This document shows positions 7,195 to 14,792 of a DNA stretch of 15,516 nt, piece after piece (position 1 is the first letter of the stretch; the number at the start of each line of letters is the position of its first letter). Source of the DNA: CAZEHO01 sp964511945 (GTDB lineage: Bacteria; Actinomycetota; Acidimicrobiia; Spongiisociales; UBA11373); contig CAZEHO010000049.1 in NCBI GenBank assembly GCA_964511945.1, positions 1 through 15,516 on the forward strand, written 5' to 3'. Under the pieces are notes generated by a model. It did not search any database. It was given only the letters and a program-made list of their open reading frames with translations, and was not told the DNA's origin. The position numbers were made by a program, and so were the translations under genes.

Positions 7195-8130
7195 ATGAAG
7201 ATCCACGAAGACATCACGAAGACCGTCGGCGGAACACCGCTGGTCGAACTTCGGCGGCTGCCGGCGCCCGACGGTGCCCGAGTGGTTGCCAAGGTTGAGT
7301 CGTTCAACCCGCTGTCGAGCGTCAAGGACCGAATCGCGCTCAGCATGGTCGAAGCAGCCGAGGAGCGCGGCGAAATCACACCGGGGCAGACCACGCTGGT
7401 CGAGCCGACGAGCGGCAACACCGGCGTCGGCCTGGCGTTCGTCGCCGCCGCCAAGGGCTACCGCCTGATCCTCACCATGCCCGAGACCATGAGCGTCGAG
7501 CGGCGGGGGCTGCTCCAACTCCTCGGGGCGGAACTCGAACTGACTCCGGGAACCGGCGGCATGAAGAGCTCGATCGCGCGAGCGGCCGAGCTCCGGGACT
7601 CGATCCCTGGAGCCGTCGCCCTCCAGCAGTTCGAGAACCCCGACAACCCGGCGATACACATGCGCACCACCGCCGAGGAAATCTGGGCCGACACCGACGG
7701 CACCGTCGACATCGTCGTTGCCGGAGTCGGGACCGGTGGAACCATCACCGGAGTCGGCAAGGTCCTCAAGGAAAGGAACCCGGACATCCAGATGGTGGCA
7801 GTGGAACCCGACGACTCACCGGTCCTCTCCGGCGGAGAACCGGGCCCGCACGGGATCCAGGGCATAGGAGCCGGATTCATCCCCGATGTTCTAGACACCG
7901 CGGTCATCGATGAGGTCGTCAGGGTGGCTACCCAGGACGCCCTGCGAACGGCTCGCGATCTCGCCCGCAGTGAGGGGATACCGGTGGGCTTCTCGTGCGG
8001 CGCAGCCGCCTGGGCAGCAATCGAGGTGGCAGCGCGACCCGCGAACGCCGGCAAGCTGCTCGTCGTCATCCTGCCCGACAGTGGCGAGCGCTACCTGTCG
8101 ACCGGCTTGGTGGAAGCGGGGCCGGCATGA
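7195..8130 (+). CDS. cysK: O-acetylserine sulfhydrylase (cysteine synthase A)
   Basis: It makes cysteine from O-acetylserine and sulfide with PLP, in the cytosol. The 311 residues are standard length. The PLP lysine is Lys44 (NPLSSVKDR), the substrate loop is TSGNTG (72-77), the phosphate-binding loop is VGTGGTITG, and GIQGIGAGFIP is typical of this family rather than of cystathionine beta-synthase or threonine synthase. The start at ATG 7195 is fixed by the G-run at 7186-7190 and by the N-terminus KIHEDITKTVGGTPLV; longer in-frame starts would include the leader and terminator. It overlaps cysE by ATGA and should be controlled by the upstream attenuator. Confidence 0.95.
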   Translation: MKIHEDITKTVGGTPLVELRRLPAPDGARVVAKVESFNPLSSVKDRIALSMVEAAEERGEITPGQTTLVEPTSGNTGVGLAFVAAAKGYRLILTMPETMSVERRGLLQLLGAELELTPGTGGMKSSIARAAELRDSIPGAVALQQFENPDNPAIHMRTTAEEIWADTDGTVDIVVAGVGTGGTITGVGKVLKERNPDIQMVAVEPDDSPVLSGGEPGPHGIQGIGAGFIPDVLDTAVIDEVVRVATQDALRTARDLARSEGIPVGFSCGAAAWAAIEVAARPANAGKLLVVILPDSGERYLSTGLVEAGPA

Positions 8131-8813
8131 TCAGTCGCCTCTCCCGCTTCAAGGAAGACCTCCAAGCGGTGTTCGACCGCGATCCGGCAGCCCGCAGCGT
8201 CCCGGAGGTCGTGTTCTGCTCACCGGGGCTCCACGCCATCTGGATCCACCGGATTGCCTCGGCGCTCTGGATGCGTGGGTTCCGCTTTCCGGCCCGCCTG
8301 CTCAGCCACATCAGCCGCATGCTGACCGGAGTCGAGATCCACCCCGGCGCAACAATCGGGCGCCGCTTCGTGATCGACCACGGCATGGGGGTCGTGATCG
8401 GTGAGACCACGGAGATCGGGGACGACGTCATGCTGTATCAGGGCGTCACCCTCGGAGGCACCAGTCTGAAGAAGGTGAAGCGCCATCCGACCCTCGGAGA
8501 TGGGGTCGTCGTCGGCGCCGGGGCAAAGGTGCTGGGCGCGGTGACGGTTGGGGCCAAAGCTCGCGTCGGCGCCGGCGCCGTCGTGGTCCGCGATGTGCCC
8601 GCCGGGAGGACGATCGTCGGACTCGCCGGCCGGGTCATCGAGGACGGTGAAAAGCCGGGCGACCACCGCATCGGGATCGCCGCCAGCTCCGGGAACCGGG
8701 ATGTGCGGGTTCTCGAGGTACTCGTCGACCGGGTTGCCGAGCTCGAGAGCCGGTTCCAGGATGCCGTTCCGGCAAACGGGACCGAGTGGTACGCCGAAGG
8801 CGGAGGGATCTGA
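8127..8813 (+). CDS. cysE: serine O-acetyltransferase
   Basis: It acetylates serine with acetyl-CoA to give the CysK substrate. The 228 residues match the short bacterial form with a reduced N-terminal helical domain. A left-handed beta-helix of hexapeptide repeats spans about 68-165. His85 (IDHGMG) corresponds to the catalytic His158 of the E. coli enzyme and His120 (KRHP) to His193, while Glu70 stands where E. coli has Asp143. After the helix come a coiled stretch (about 192-213) and a C-terminus ending in GGGI. The terminal Ile is the residue that CysE inserts into the CysK active site to form the cysteine synthase complex. ATG 8127 overlaps the cysK stop (ATGA), giving coupled translation. 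Confidence 0.95.
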   Translation: MISRLSRFKEDLQAVFDRDPAARSVPEVVFCSPGLHAIWIHRIASALWMRGFRFPARLLSHISRMLTGVEIHPGATIGRRFVIDHGMGVVIGETTEIGDDVMLYQGVTLGGTSLKKVKRHPTLGDGVVVGAGAKVLGAVTVGAKARVGAGAVVVRDVPAGRTIVGLAGRVIEDGEKPGDHRIGIAASSGNRDVRVLEVLVDRVAELESRFQDAVPANGTEWYAEGGGI

Positions 8814-8883
8814 CCGGGTTCTGCGCAGCCGTGTCCCGTTCCGCTGCCTCGCCGCCCGTCGTCCTGTCGGAAACCGGCCTTTC

Positions 8884-8912
8884 TACACTCGCCATCCGTA
8901 TCACGGGAGGGG
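8884..8912 (+). promoter_or_regulatory. -10 box and strong ribosome-binding site of the small NTF2-like gene
   Basis: TACACT (8884-8889) would start transcription near 8896. GGGAGGGG (8905-8912) lies two bases before ATG 8915, with its GGAG core at 8906-8909. This supports ATG 8915 over the longer in-frame start at 8786, which falls inside cysE, and indicates transcription separate from cysKE. Confidence 0.5.
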
Positions 8913-8914
8913 TT

Positions 8915-9271
8915 ATGGATAGGTTCGCCAACTATCTCGCTGCGTTTGACGGGACCCGGGACTGGTCTGAGATCGGGCCGTTATTCGACTCGGTGTTTCA
9001 TCCCGACGGCGTGGTCGTCACTGCCGATGGGGAATACACCAAGCAGGAGTGGGCCGCGATGGCCAAACGCCTCGTCGACAAGAAGGCCACCGCCTCCGAC
9101 TTCGAGATCACCGGTGAGGAGGCCGACGTCATCTTCTACCGGGTCACGATCACGGTCGACGACGTGCCGACGCACCTGACCGCCAAGGGCACACTTCGTG
9201 ACGGACGGCTGATCCGGGTGGAACCGGTTGACCCGGAGCAGTACTCGTCGCTGATGGAGCAGAGCAGGTAG
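8915..9271 (+). CDS. small NTF2/SnoaL-like protein of unknown function
   Basis: A soluble protein of 118 residues with no signal peptide or membrane segment. The sequence runs from an N-terminal helix (MDRFANYLAAFDGTRDW) through FHPDGVVVTADG and a helix (QEWAAMAKRLVDKK) to four strands including VIFYRVTITVDD and HLTAKGTLRDGRLIRVEP. This order of helices followed by a curved sheet, with a buried Asp-Gly turn, is typical of the NTF2-like/SnoaL superfamily of small cone-shaped barrels. The call rests on pattern, not on a signature residue, and the ligand or reaction is unknown. It lies downstream of cysE but has its own promoter-like box and ribosome site, so a role in sulphur metabolism is not implied. 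It converges on asd across a dispersed repeat. Confidence 0.7.
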   Translation: MDRFANYLAAFDGTRDWSEIGPLFDSVFHPDGVVVTADGEYTKQEWAAMAKRLVDKKATASDFEITGEEADVIFYRVTITVDDVPTHLTAKGTLRDGRLIRVEPVDPEQYSSLMEQSR

Positions 9272-9280
9272 GCCGGTGCA

Positions 9281-9439
9281 GTTAGCGCGGTGTCTCATGA
9301 CGTTGGTGATGTTCGCCGGCGATCAGGGCGTCGCCCGGCAAGGACGCAGTCCCGCAGGCGCATTGGATGAAATGCGTCAGGGCGAGGACGCAGCCGGAGG
9401 CGGCCTGAGCCACATCTGAACCCGGCAAACGGGCACTAG
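9281..9439. repeat. dispersed intergenic repeat, copy 1
   Basis: The left end gttagcgcggtgtctcat and the core tcagggcgtc...ccggcaaggac match the sequence at 15451-15516. The right end is cactag (9434-9439), the reverse complement of ctagtg that opens copy 2, suggesting inverted termini. Inside are a 13-mer repeated with one mismatch (GGCAAGGACGCAG at 9337-9349, GGCGAGGACGCAG at 9381-9393) and a perfect 6-bp hairpin CGCATT-ggatga-AATGCG (9359-9376). No coding capacity; MITE-like. It overlaps the asd stop codon by four bases. Confidence 0.65.
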
Positions 9440-10452
9440 ACGATCAGCTCTGCGATCTGGACTGCGTTGAGGGCTGCACCCTTGCGGAGGTTGTCGCCGA
9501 CCACCCAGAAGGCGATCCCGCCGGGGCGGCCCAACGTGGGCCGGATCCGGCCGACCAGCACGTCGTCGACACCTGCCGAGTCGAGCGGCGTGGGGATCGT
9601 GTCGGCCCAGACCTGAGCGCCGGGGGCAGCGGCGATGACCGCTGCCGCCTCCTCGGGGTCGATCGCCCGTTTGAACCACGCGGTTGCGGAGATCCCGTGC
9701 CCGACCACCACCGGCACCCGAACGCAGGTCGCCTCGACCAGCACGTCGGGAGCATCGAGGATCTTGCGGGTCTCGTTGACCAGCTTCCACTCCTCGTCGG
9801 TATGCCCGGCCTCGGTGAACGAGCCCGCCAGTGGAAGCACGTTGAACCCGATCGGTCGGGCATAGACGTCGTTGCCGGCCACTTCCCAACCGCCGTAGCG
9901 GAGCGCGTCGCGCTGGTCGCCGAGGACCTTGACCTCGTCGGCGAGCACGTCCATCGCGTTCACACCGGTGCCCGACACCGACTGGTACGACGACACGACC
10001 ATCGACTCGAGCCCGGCGGCGCGGTGCAGCGGGGCGAGTCCCATGAGGAGCGCCATCGTGGTGCAGTTCGGGTTTGCGATGATCCCGTGATGCGCTCCGG
10101 CGGCGGCGGCGTCGTTGACGCCGGCCACGACCAGGGGGACCTTCGGGTCCATCCGCCAGGCCGACGAGTTGTCGACCACCACCGCACCGGCTTCGGCAAA
10201 GCGCGGAGCATGGTCCCGGGAGCGTCCACCCCCGGCAGAGAACAACGCGACGTCGATCCCGGCCGGATCCGCCTCGGCCAGGTCCTCAACCGTCACCTCA
10301 CCCCAGGGGGTCTCCAGCACACGGCCCGCCGAACGTGCCGACGCCATCAGACGCAGCGAGCCGATCGGGAACCCGCGCCGCCCCAGGGTGTCGAGCATCT
10401 CGGTCCCCACCGCCCCGGTGGCTCCTACAACCGCAACCGCAGGCCCGCTCAT
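9436..10452 (-). CDS. asd: aspartate-semialdehyde dehydrogenase
   Basis: It reduces aspartyl phosphate with NADPH to aspartate semialdehyde, the branch point to lysine/diaminopimelate, threonine and methionine. The 338 residues are normal. The NADP-binding loop is GATGAVG (10-16). The catalytic set is Cys130 (ANPNCTTM), Gln157 (SSYQSVSGTG), Arg245 and His252 (RVPVVVGHG), with the same spacing as Cys135, Gln162, Arg267 and His274 in the E. coli enzyme for each adjacent pair (27 and 7). It follows lysC with a four-base ATGA overlap, so the two enzymes are made together. Its stop codon lies inside the end of a dispersed repeat, so the last residue or two may have been set by insertion of that element. 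Confidence 0.96.
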   Translation of the reverse strand: MSGPAVAVVGATGAVGTEMLDTLGRRGFPIGSLRLMASARSAGRVLETPWGEVTVEDLAEADPAGIDVALFSAGGGRSRDHAPRFAEAGAVVVDNSSAWRMDPKVPLVVAGVNDAAAAGAHHGIIANPNCTTMALLMGLAPLHRAAGLESMVVSSYQSVSGTGVNAMDVLADEVKVLGDQRDALRYGGWEVAGNDVYARPIGFNVLPLAGSFTEAGHTDEEWKLVNETRKILDAPDVLVEATCVRVPVVVGHGISATAWFKRAIDPEEAAAVIAAAPGAQVWADTIPTPLDSAGVDDVLVGRIRPTLGRPGGIAFWVVGDNLRKGAALNAVQIAELIV

Positions 10453-11678
10453 CCCTCACGCTCCGGCCGTAATGGTGGGTCAAACGCATCGTGCAGTGCC
10501 TGCACGGCCTGTTCGACACTCCCGGCATCGACCACACACGACACCCGGATCGGTGACGTCGAGATCATCTGGATGTTGATCCCCGCAGCCGACAGCGTGT
10601 TGAACATCGTCGATGCCACTCCGGGCTCGGTCTTCATCCCGGCACCAACAACCGACACCTTGCCGATGTTCTCATCGAGATCGATCCCACCGACGTCGTA
10701 GCGCTTCGCCATCGACTCGGCCACGGTCCGCGCCGTCGCCGCGTGCTGTTTGGGCACGGTGAACGAAATGTCTGCGAGGCCGTCACGGCTGACGTTCTGC
10801 ACGATCATGTCGACCGTCACGCCCTGGGCGGCCAGCGGCTCGAAGAGGGCGGCCGCGACGCCGGGCCGATCCGGCACGCCGTACACCGTCACCTTGGCCT
10901 CCGACGTGTCGTGTGCCACGCCGCTGACCACCGCTTGTTCCATGGTCTTCTCCTTGACCCAGGTTCCGATCCCGTCGTGGAACGACGAGCGTACATGCAG
11001 GGGCACATTGAACCGCCTGCCGAACTCCACCGAGCGCGCCATCAACACCCCGGCACCGGATGACGACAACTCGAGCATCTCATCAAATGACACCTCATCG
11101 AGTTTGCGAGCCGTCGGCACCACCCTCGGGTCGGCCGTGAACACCCCATCGACATCGGTGTAGATCTCACACACATCGGCCTCGAGGTACGCCGCCATCG
11201 CCACCGCGGTCGCATCCGATCCCCCACGACCCAGCGTGGTGATCTCCTTCGTGTCGGGCGACACCCCCTGGAACCCCGCAACGATCACCACGTTGCCTTC
11301 ATCGAGCGACTCGCGCACCCGGAACGCCCGCACATCCTGGATCTTCGCCTGCCCGTGAGAGGTATCGGTCAGGATCCCCGCCTGCGACCCGGTGAAGCTG
11401 ACCGCCTCGACACCGAGATCCCGAATGGCCATCGCCAGCAACGCCATCGAGATCCGCTCCCCCGCAGTGAGCAGCATGTCCATCTCGCGAGGATGAAGGT
11501 TCGGGCTCACCTGCTCCGACAGGTCGATCAACTCGTCTGTCGACTTCCCCATCGCCGAGACCACAGCCACGACATCGTTCCCACCGCGACGCGTCGCAAT
11601 GACCCTCCGGGCCACTGCGCGGATGCGATCAGCATCCCCAACCGACGTGCCGCCGTACTTCTGAACGATCAACGCCAT
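10449..11678 (-). CDS. lysC: aspartate kinase, alpha/beta type
   Basis: It phosphorylates aspartate, the first and usually feedback-controlled step of the aspartate family pathway. The 409 residues comprise a kinase domain (about 1-250) with KYGGTS (7-12), FTGSQAGI, GFQGV and TLGRGGSDATAVA, followed by two ACT domains (about 265-409: KVTVYGVPDRPGVAAAL and KVSVVGAGMKTEPGV). This is the short actinobacterial/Bacillus form, in which lysine and threonine act through the ACT domains. ATG 11678 starts MALIVQKYGGTS, the standard N-terminus; in-frame codons further upstream have no similarity. A minus-strand TACACT lies nine bases before it with no Shine-Dalgarno between. An internal start at 10943 probably yields a separate beta subunit. 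Confidence 0.95.
   Translation of the reverse strand: MALIVQKYGGTSVGDADRIRAVARRVIATRRGGNDVVAVVSAMGKSTDELIDLSEQVSPNLHPREMDMLLTAGERISMALLAMAIRDLGVEAVSFTGSQAGILTDTSHGQAKIQDVRAFRVRESLDEGNVVIVAGFQGVSPDTKEITTLGRGGSDATAVAMAAYLEADVCEIYTDVDGVFTADPRVVPTARKLDEVSFDEMLELSSSGAGVLMARSVEFGRRFNVPLHVRSSFHDGIGTWVKEKTMEQAVVSGVAHDTSEAKVTVYGVPDRPGVAAALFEPLAAQGVTVDMIVQNVSRDGLADISFTVPKQHAATARTVAESMAKRYDVGGIDLDENIGKVSVVGAGMKTEPGVASTMFNTLSAAGINIQMISTSPIRVSCVVDAGSVEQAVQALHDAFDPPLRPEREG
10941..10955 (-). promoter_or_regulatory. internal ribosome site and start for the aspartokinase beta subunit
   Basis: On the minus strand AAGGAG (10955-10950) stands six bases before ATG 10943-10941, which is codon 246 of lysC (KEKTMEQAVV). 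Initiation here would give a 164-residue protein made of both ACT domains. Corynebacterium glutamicum and Bacillus aspartokinases are known to make such a beta subunit in frame from within the gene, at nearly the same position, and to work as alpha2-beta2. The full-length lysC start has no such ribosome site. Confidence 0.65.
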
Positions 11679-11687
11679 AGTCCAGCG

Positions 11688-11693
11688 AGTGTA
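11688..11693 (-). promoter_or_regulatory. candidate -10 box of lysC-asd, near-leaderless
   Basis: TACACT on the minus strand ends nine bases before the lysC ATG at 11678. No ribosome-binding site lies between them. The -35 region is not convincing. The box shares a 49-bp spacer with the divergent cyclophilin promoter. Confidence 0.45.
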
Positions 11694-11713
11694 CCGGCAG
11701 GCCGTTTTGTCAC

Positions 11714-11719
11714 TATCGT
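11714..11719 (+). promoter_or_regulatory. candidate -10 box of the cyclophilin gene, leaderless
   Basis: TATCGT ends eight bases before GTG 11728, with no Shine-Dalgarno in between, matching a leaderless transcript. It sits back to back with the lysC box, about 20 bp away. Confidence 0.4.
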
Positions 11720-11727
11720 GCCTCGCC

Positions 11728-12420
11728 GTGACCACCACCTCCCGCACCTCAACCCTGATCACCGCCCTCACCGCGCTCACCCTGCTGGCGACAGCCTGTG
11801 GCGGTGACGACACGGGGCCACCCGTGACGGCCGCGACCTATGAAGCCTTCCGGGCGCAGCCCACCGCATGCGAGGCCGAGGCCCCGCCGCCGGTCACCGA
11901 GATGACGTTCGAGCGGCCCGAGAACATGGGGATCACCGGCCCGGTACAGGTGATGATCTCAACCTCCTGCGGAGACATCACCGTCGAACTGGATCCGGCG
12001 CTGGCGCCCGAAGCGGTGAACTCCTTCGTGTTCCTCGCCGGCAAGGGCTACTTCGACGGGCAGGCGTCGCACCGGGTCATCCCCGGCAACTTCATGCAGG
12101 CCGGCGATCCTGAGGCGGCCGGGCTCGGAGGGCCGGGATACCGGCTGCCGGACGAGCTGCCGGGACCGGGAACGCTGTACACCCGCGGCACCGTGGCCAT
12201 GGCCAATGCAGGGCCTAACACGGCGGGCAGCCAGTTCTTCATCATGCTCGCCGACCTCCCATTGCCACCGGCCTATTCGATCTTCGGCCGCGTTGTCGAC
12301 GGATTCGAGACGCTCGATCGGATCGAATCCATCGAGCTGGGCCAGAGCGCCACTGAAGCTGCGGCCAGCCGACCGGAGGAGTCGCTTTACCTCGAGAGTG
12401 TCACGGTTCTCGGCTCCTGA
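11728..12420 (+). CDS. lipoprotein peptidyl-prolyl cis-trans isomerase (cyclophilin type)
   Basis: It catalyses proline isomerisation in exported proteins, probably anchored to the outer face of the membrane. From GTG 11728 the product has 230 residues. It has a short hydrophobic signal (TLITALTALTLLATAC) with lipobox LATAC and lipidated Cys24, then a Thr/Pro/Ala linker to about residue 70. The cyclophilin core follows with SHRVIPGNFMQAGDP, GGPGYRLPDE, GTVAMANAGPNTAGSQFFIM and YSIFGRVVDGFETLDRI, which keep the Arg, Phe, Gln and Asn-type active-site positions. GTG 11728 is chosen because it opens a normal lipoprotein signal and lies eight bases after TATCGT; another GTG at 11689 would add 13 residues. 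The stop shares a base with the next gene (TGATG). Confidence 0.9.
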   Translation: MTTTSRTSTLITALTALTLLATACGGDDTGPPVTAATYEAFRAQPTACEAEAPPPVTEMTFERPENMGITGPVQVMISTSCGDITVELDPALAPEAVNSFVFLAGKGYFDGQASHRVIPGNFMQAGDPEAAGLGGPGYRLPDELPGPGTLYTRGTVAMANAGPNTAGSQFFIMLADLPLPPAYSIFGRVVDGFETLDRIESIELGQSATEAAASRPEESLYLESVTVLGS

Positions 12421-13262
12421 TGGCGGTCGATCTCCATACCCACAGCTCCTACTCCGACGGAACCGACACACCGGCCGAAGTGGTGGCCCGCGCCGCCCAC
12501 CACCGGCTGACCACTATTGCGCTGGCCGACCACGACACGCTGATCGGACTCGAGGAGGCCCGGGAAGCCGCCACTGAAGCCGGGATCGGCTTCATCCCGG
12601 CAGTCGAACTCTCTGTGTCGTGGAACACCAAAGCGATGCACCTGCTCGGCTACTGGATCGACCCGGGCCCAGGCCCACTCCAGGACCGGTTGGTCGAGAT
12701 CCAGAACGGACGCGAAGCCCGCAACCACCAGATCGTCGAAGCCCTGCAAGGCCTGGGTATCGACATCACCATGGAAGAAGTCCTGGAGATCTCCGGAGAC
12801 GGCGTCGTCGGGCGCCCCCACTTTGCAGCCGCACTCATGCGTCGCGGCGTCGTCGAATCGATCTCCGAGGCCTTCGAGACCTATCTGGCAGCAGGCCGCC
12901 CCGCCTATCGGCCCAGAAAGCGGCTCCGGGCCGCTGAGGCGGTCCGTCTTGCCACAGCGTCGGGGGGCGTGACCTCGGTGGCCCACCCGCACACCGTTGC
13001 GGACAACGCCGGCGAGTTCGAAGCCGCGTTTGCCGCGTTCCGGGAGCTCGGAATCGTCGGAGTCGAGTGCCACTACGTCGAGTACACCCCGGAGACGCGC
13101 CGCCGCCTCGAATCGATCGCCCGGAGCTGCGATCTGATACCGACCGGCGGCTCCGACTACCACGGAGAGCACAAGCCCGGGATCGATGTTGGGGTGGGCC
13201 GGGGAGACCTGGTGGTTCCCGACTCCGTGGTCGACGAACTGCAGGCCTCGAGAACTCCCTAG
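12420..13262 (+). CDS. PHP-domain phosphoesterase (RNase AM / YciV-like)
   Basis: The 280-residue protein is a metal-dependent phosphoesterase. Related characterised proteins remove phosphate from nucleoside 3',5'-bisphosphates or trim RNA 5' ends; which applies here is not known. Metal ligands of the PHP fold are visible: His6, His8 (DLHTHSSYSDG), Asp13, His38 and Asp39 (ADHDT), Glu63, His74, a later SVAHPHTV histidine, and SDYHGEHKPG near the C-terminus. An insertion between about 75 and 165 holds the helical subdomain typical of the YciV group. It starts on the stop codon of the cyclophilin gene (TGATG), so translation is probably re-initiated by the same ribosome, although the two activities have no obvious link. 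Confidence 0.88.
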   Translation: MAVDLHTHSSYSDGTDTPAEVVARAAHHRLTTIALADHDTLIGLEEAREAATEAGIGFIPAVELSVSWNTKAMHLLGYWIDPGPGPLQDRLVEIQNGREARNHQIVEALQGLGIDITMEEVLEISGDGVVGRPHFAAALMRRGVVESISEAFETYLAAGRPAYRPRKRLRAAEAVRLATASGGVTSVAHPHTVADNAGEFEAAFAAFRELGIVGVECHYVEYTPETRRRLESIARSCDLIPTGGSDYHGEHKPGIDVGVGRGDLVVPDSVVDELQASRTP

Positions 13263-13318
13263 ACCTGGAGATTGCGGCTCCAGGCCGGGTTGGTTCGTGT
13301 CGATACGACCTTGTGGCA

Positions 13319-14602
13319 ATGACCACGACGCCGACCCGAAGCCGGGATGGCCGCAACCGCGTTCGCGACGCTGCTCCGGTCGACTACGGCTCGATCAGGC
13401 TCGGGTTCCAGACGACCCGGGCCGGGCTTGCGCTCGTCCTCGTGACTCTCGCCACCATGGGGATCGTCACCGATATCCCAGGTTCGCAGTTCGAGTTGTT
13501 CCTGGTCGGTGTCGTCGCGGTCGATGCCCTGGGGCGGATCCGGTTTGGCGGGACCGCACTCCCGTCCCTCCTGGTGGATCTCGTAGCGGTAGGTCTTGCT
13601 GCAGGCGCCGGCGAAGGGGTCGAGATGGCCCTCGTCGCGTTCATGGCGTATCTGCTGACGGCCGGGATCATGCTGCTGTCGATGCGACAGGTACTGCTGC
13701 TGTTCGCGGTAGCACCAGTCGTGGTCATCCTTCGTGTGCTGTGGCTGCGTCCCGAGGGGGTGAGCGCTGTGGCCGACCACTCATCCATGAGCGAGGTCTC
13801 GGTCTACCTCGTGGCGATGAGCTTGCTCCTCCTGACGAGTGTCGACCTCATCCACCGGGCCCGAGCCCAACAGGCGGCGGCTCTGGACGCGGAACGGCGC
13901 ACCTCCGAAATCAAGAACGAGTTCGTTTCCATGGTCAGTCACGAGCTCCGGACTCCGCTGACGAACATCGCCGGGTTTGCAATAACGGTGCAGGAAACCT
14001 GGCGGGACCTGGGATCCGAAGAGGTCGATGAGTTCCTCGAGATCATCTGCGGGGAGGCCGACCACCTGCGCAACGTCGTCGACGACGTGCTCGCGATCCC
14101 GCGCCTCGAGGCAGGCCGCCTGCTGCTCGATCCGACCGTCTTCGCGCTCCAGCCTGCCGCCTACCGGATCGCAGAGTTGCTGTTCCCCCACGGCGGTGAC
14201 CGGGAAGCCTCCGTCGCCGTGCCCGGTGGGGTCTATGTGAACGCGGATCCGAACCGAGTCGAGCAGGTCCTCCGCAACCTTCTCGAGAATGCGCGCAAGT
14301 ACGGGGGCGAATCAGTCGCCATCGAGGCCGAGCGGCACGGAGACCGGTGGATGATCGCCGTCACCGACAACGGCGCCGGAATCCCCGTCGAGGACCGGGA
14401 CCGGATCTTCAACGGATTCGAACAGCTTGCTCAGGGTGACTCACGGGCGTCAACGGGTCTGGGTCTCGGGCTCTTCATCACCCGGCGCATCGTCGAGGCC
14501 ATGGACGGGGAGGTCTGGTACGAACCGGGGTTCCCGACCGGGTCGCGGTTCTGCTTCACCCTCCCGGCCGCGGAGGCACCAGTCGTCGCCGGCAGCGTCT
14601 AG
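13319..14602 (+). CDS. membrane sensor histidine kinase, orphan
   Basis: A protein of 427 residues. Five or six hydrophobic helices (about 35-50, 58-71, 82-97, 102-120, 122-143, 160-177) form the membrane input part, with no PAS, HAMP or large external domain. A charged helical linker leads to the phosphoacceptor His208 (SMVSHELRTPLTN). The ATPase domain has LLENARKYG (N box), DNGAGIP (G1), IFNGFEQLAQ (F box) and STGLGLGLFITRR (G2), and ends near residue 415. All catalytic boxes are intact. ATG 13319 is used; an in-frame GTG two codons earlier (13313) is equally possible, and neither has a clear ribosome site. The signal may be sensed within the membrane. No response regulator is present in the window: PHP lies upstream and the gene downstream is convergent. 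Confidence 0.92.
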   Translation: MTTTPTRSRDGRNRVRDAAPVDYGSIRLGFQTTRAGLALVLVTLATMGIVTDIPGSQFELFLVGVVAVDALGRIRFGGTALPSLLVDLVAVGLAAGAGEGVEMALVAFMAYLLTAGIMLLSMRQVLLLFAVAPVVVILRVLWLRPEGVSAVADHSSMSEVSVYLVAMSLLLLTSVDLIHRARAQQAAALDAERRTSEIKNEFVSMVSHELRTPLTNIAGFAITVQETWRDLGSEEVDEFLEIICGEADHLRNVVDDVLAIPRLEAGRLLLDPTVFALQPAAYRIAELLFPHGGDREASVAVPGGVYVNADPNRVEQVLRNLLENARKYGGESVAIEAERHGDRWMIAVTDNGAGIPVEDRDRIFNGFEQLAQGDSRASTGLGLGLFITRRIVEAMDGEVWYEPGFPTGSRFCFTLPAAEAPVVAGSV

Positions 14603-14792
14603 TGCGGTACTAGGAGCCCGCTGAGCAACACATGCCGCACATCTCGACGACCAGTCATCACCACTCGCGGTGTCCTCGGTCCCACCATTCCTGCACGAGG
14701 AGTGGCGGAACCTGCGTCCTTGCGATTGGCGCGCCTGGCCGCCGATCAACGTGCCCGGCGGGCACGCCACATCGGCATTACTCAGCAGACCC
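14603..14792. other. convergent intergenic region with one hairpin
   Basis: No gene is recognised between the histidine kinase and accE. It begins with a near-palindrome ctagtgcggtactag (14600-14614) that includes the kinase stop codon and resembles the ends of the dispersed repeat, and holds a perfect 6-bp hairpin GTGCCC-ggc-GGGCAC (14751-14765) without a T-run. The hairpin may help end transcription from either side, but it is weak evidence. Confidence 0.35.

Noticed and set aside
14751..14765. Hairpin as an intrinsic terminator for the histidine kinase or accE
   Set aside because: The stem is only 6 bp and has no T-run on either strand.
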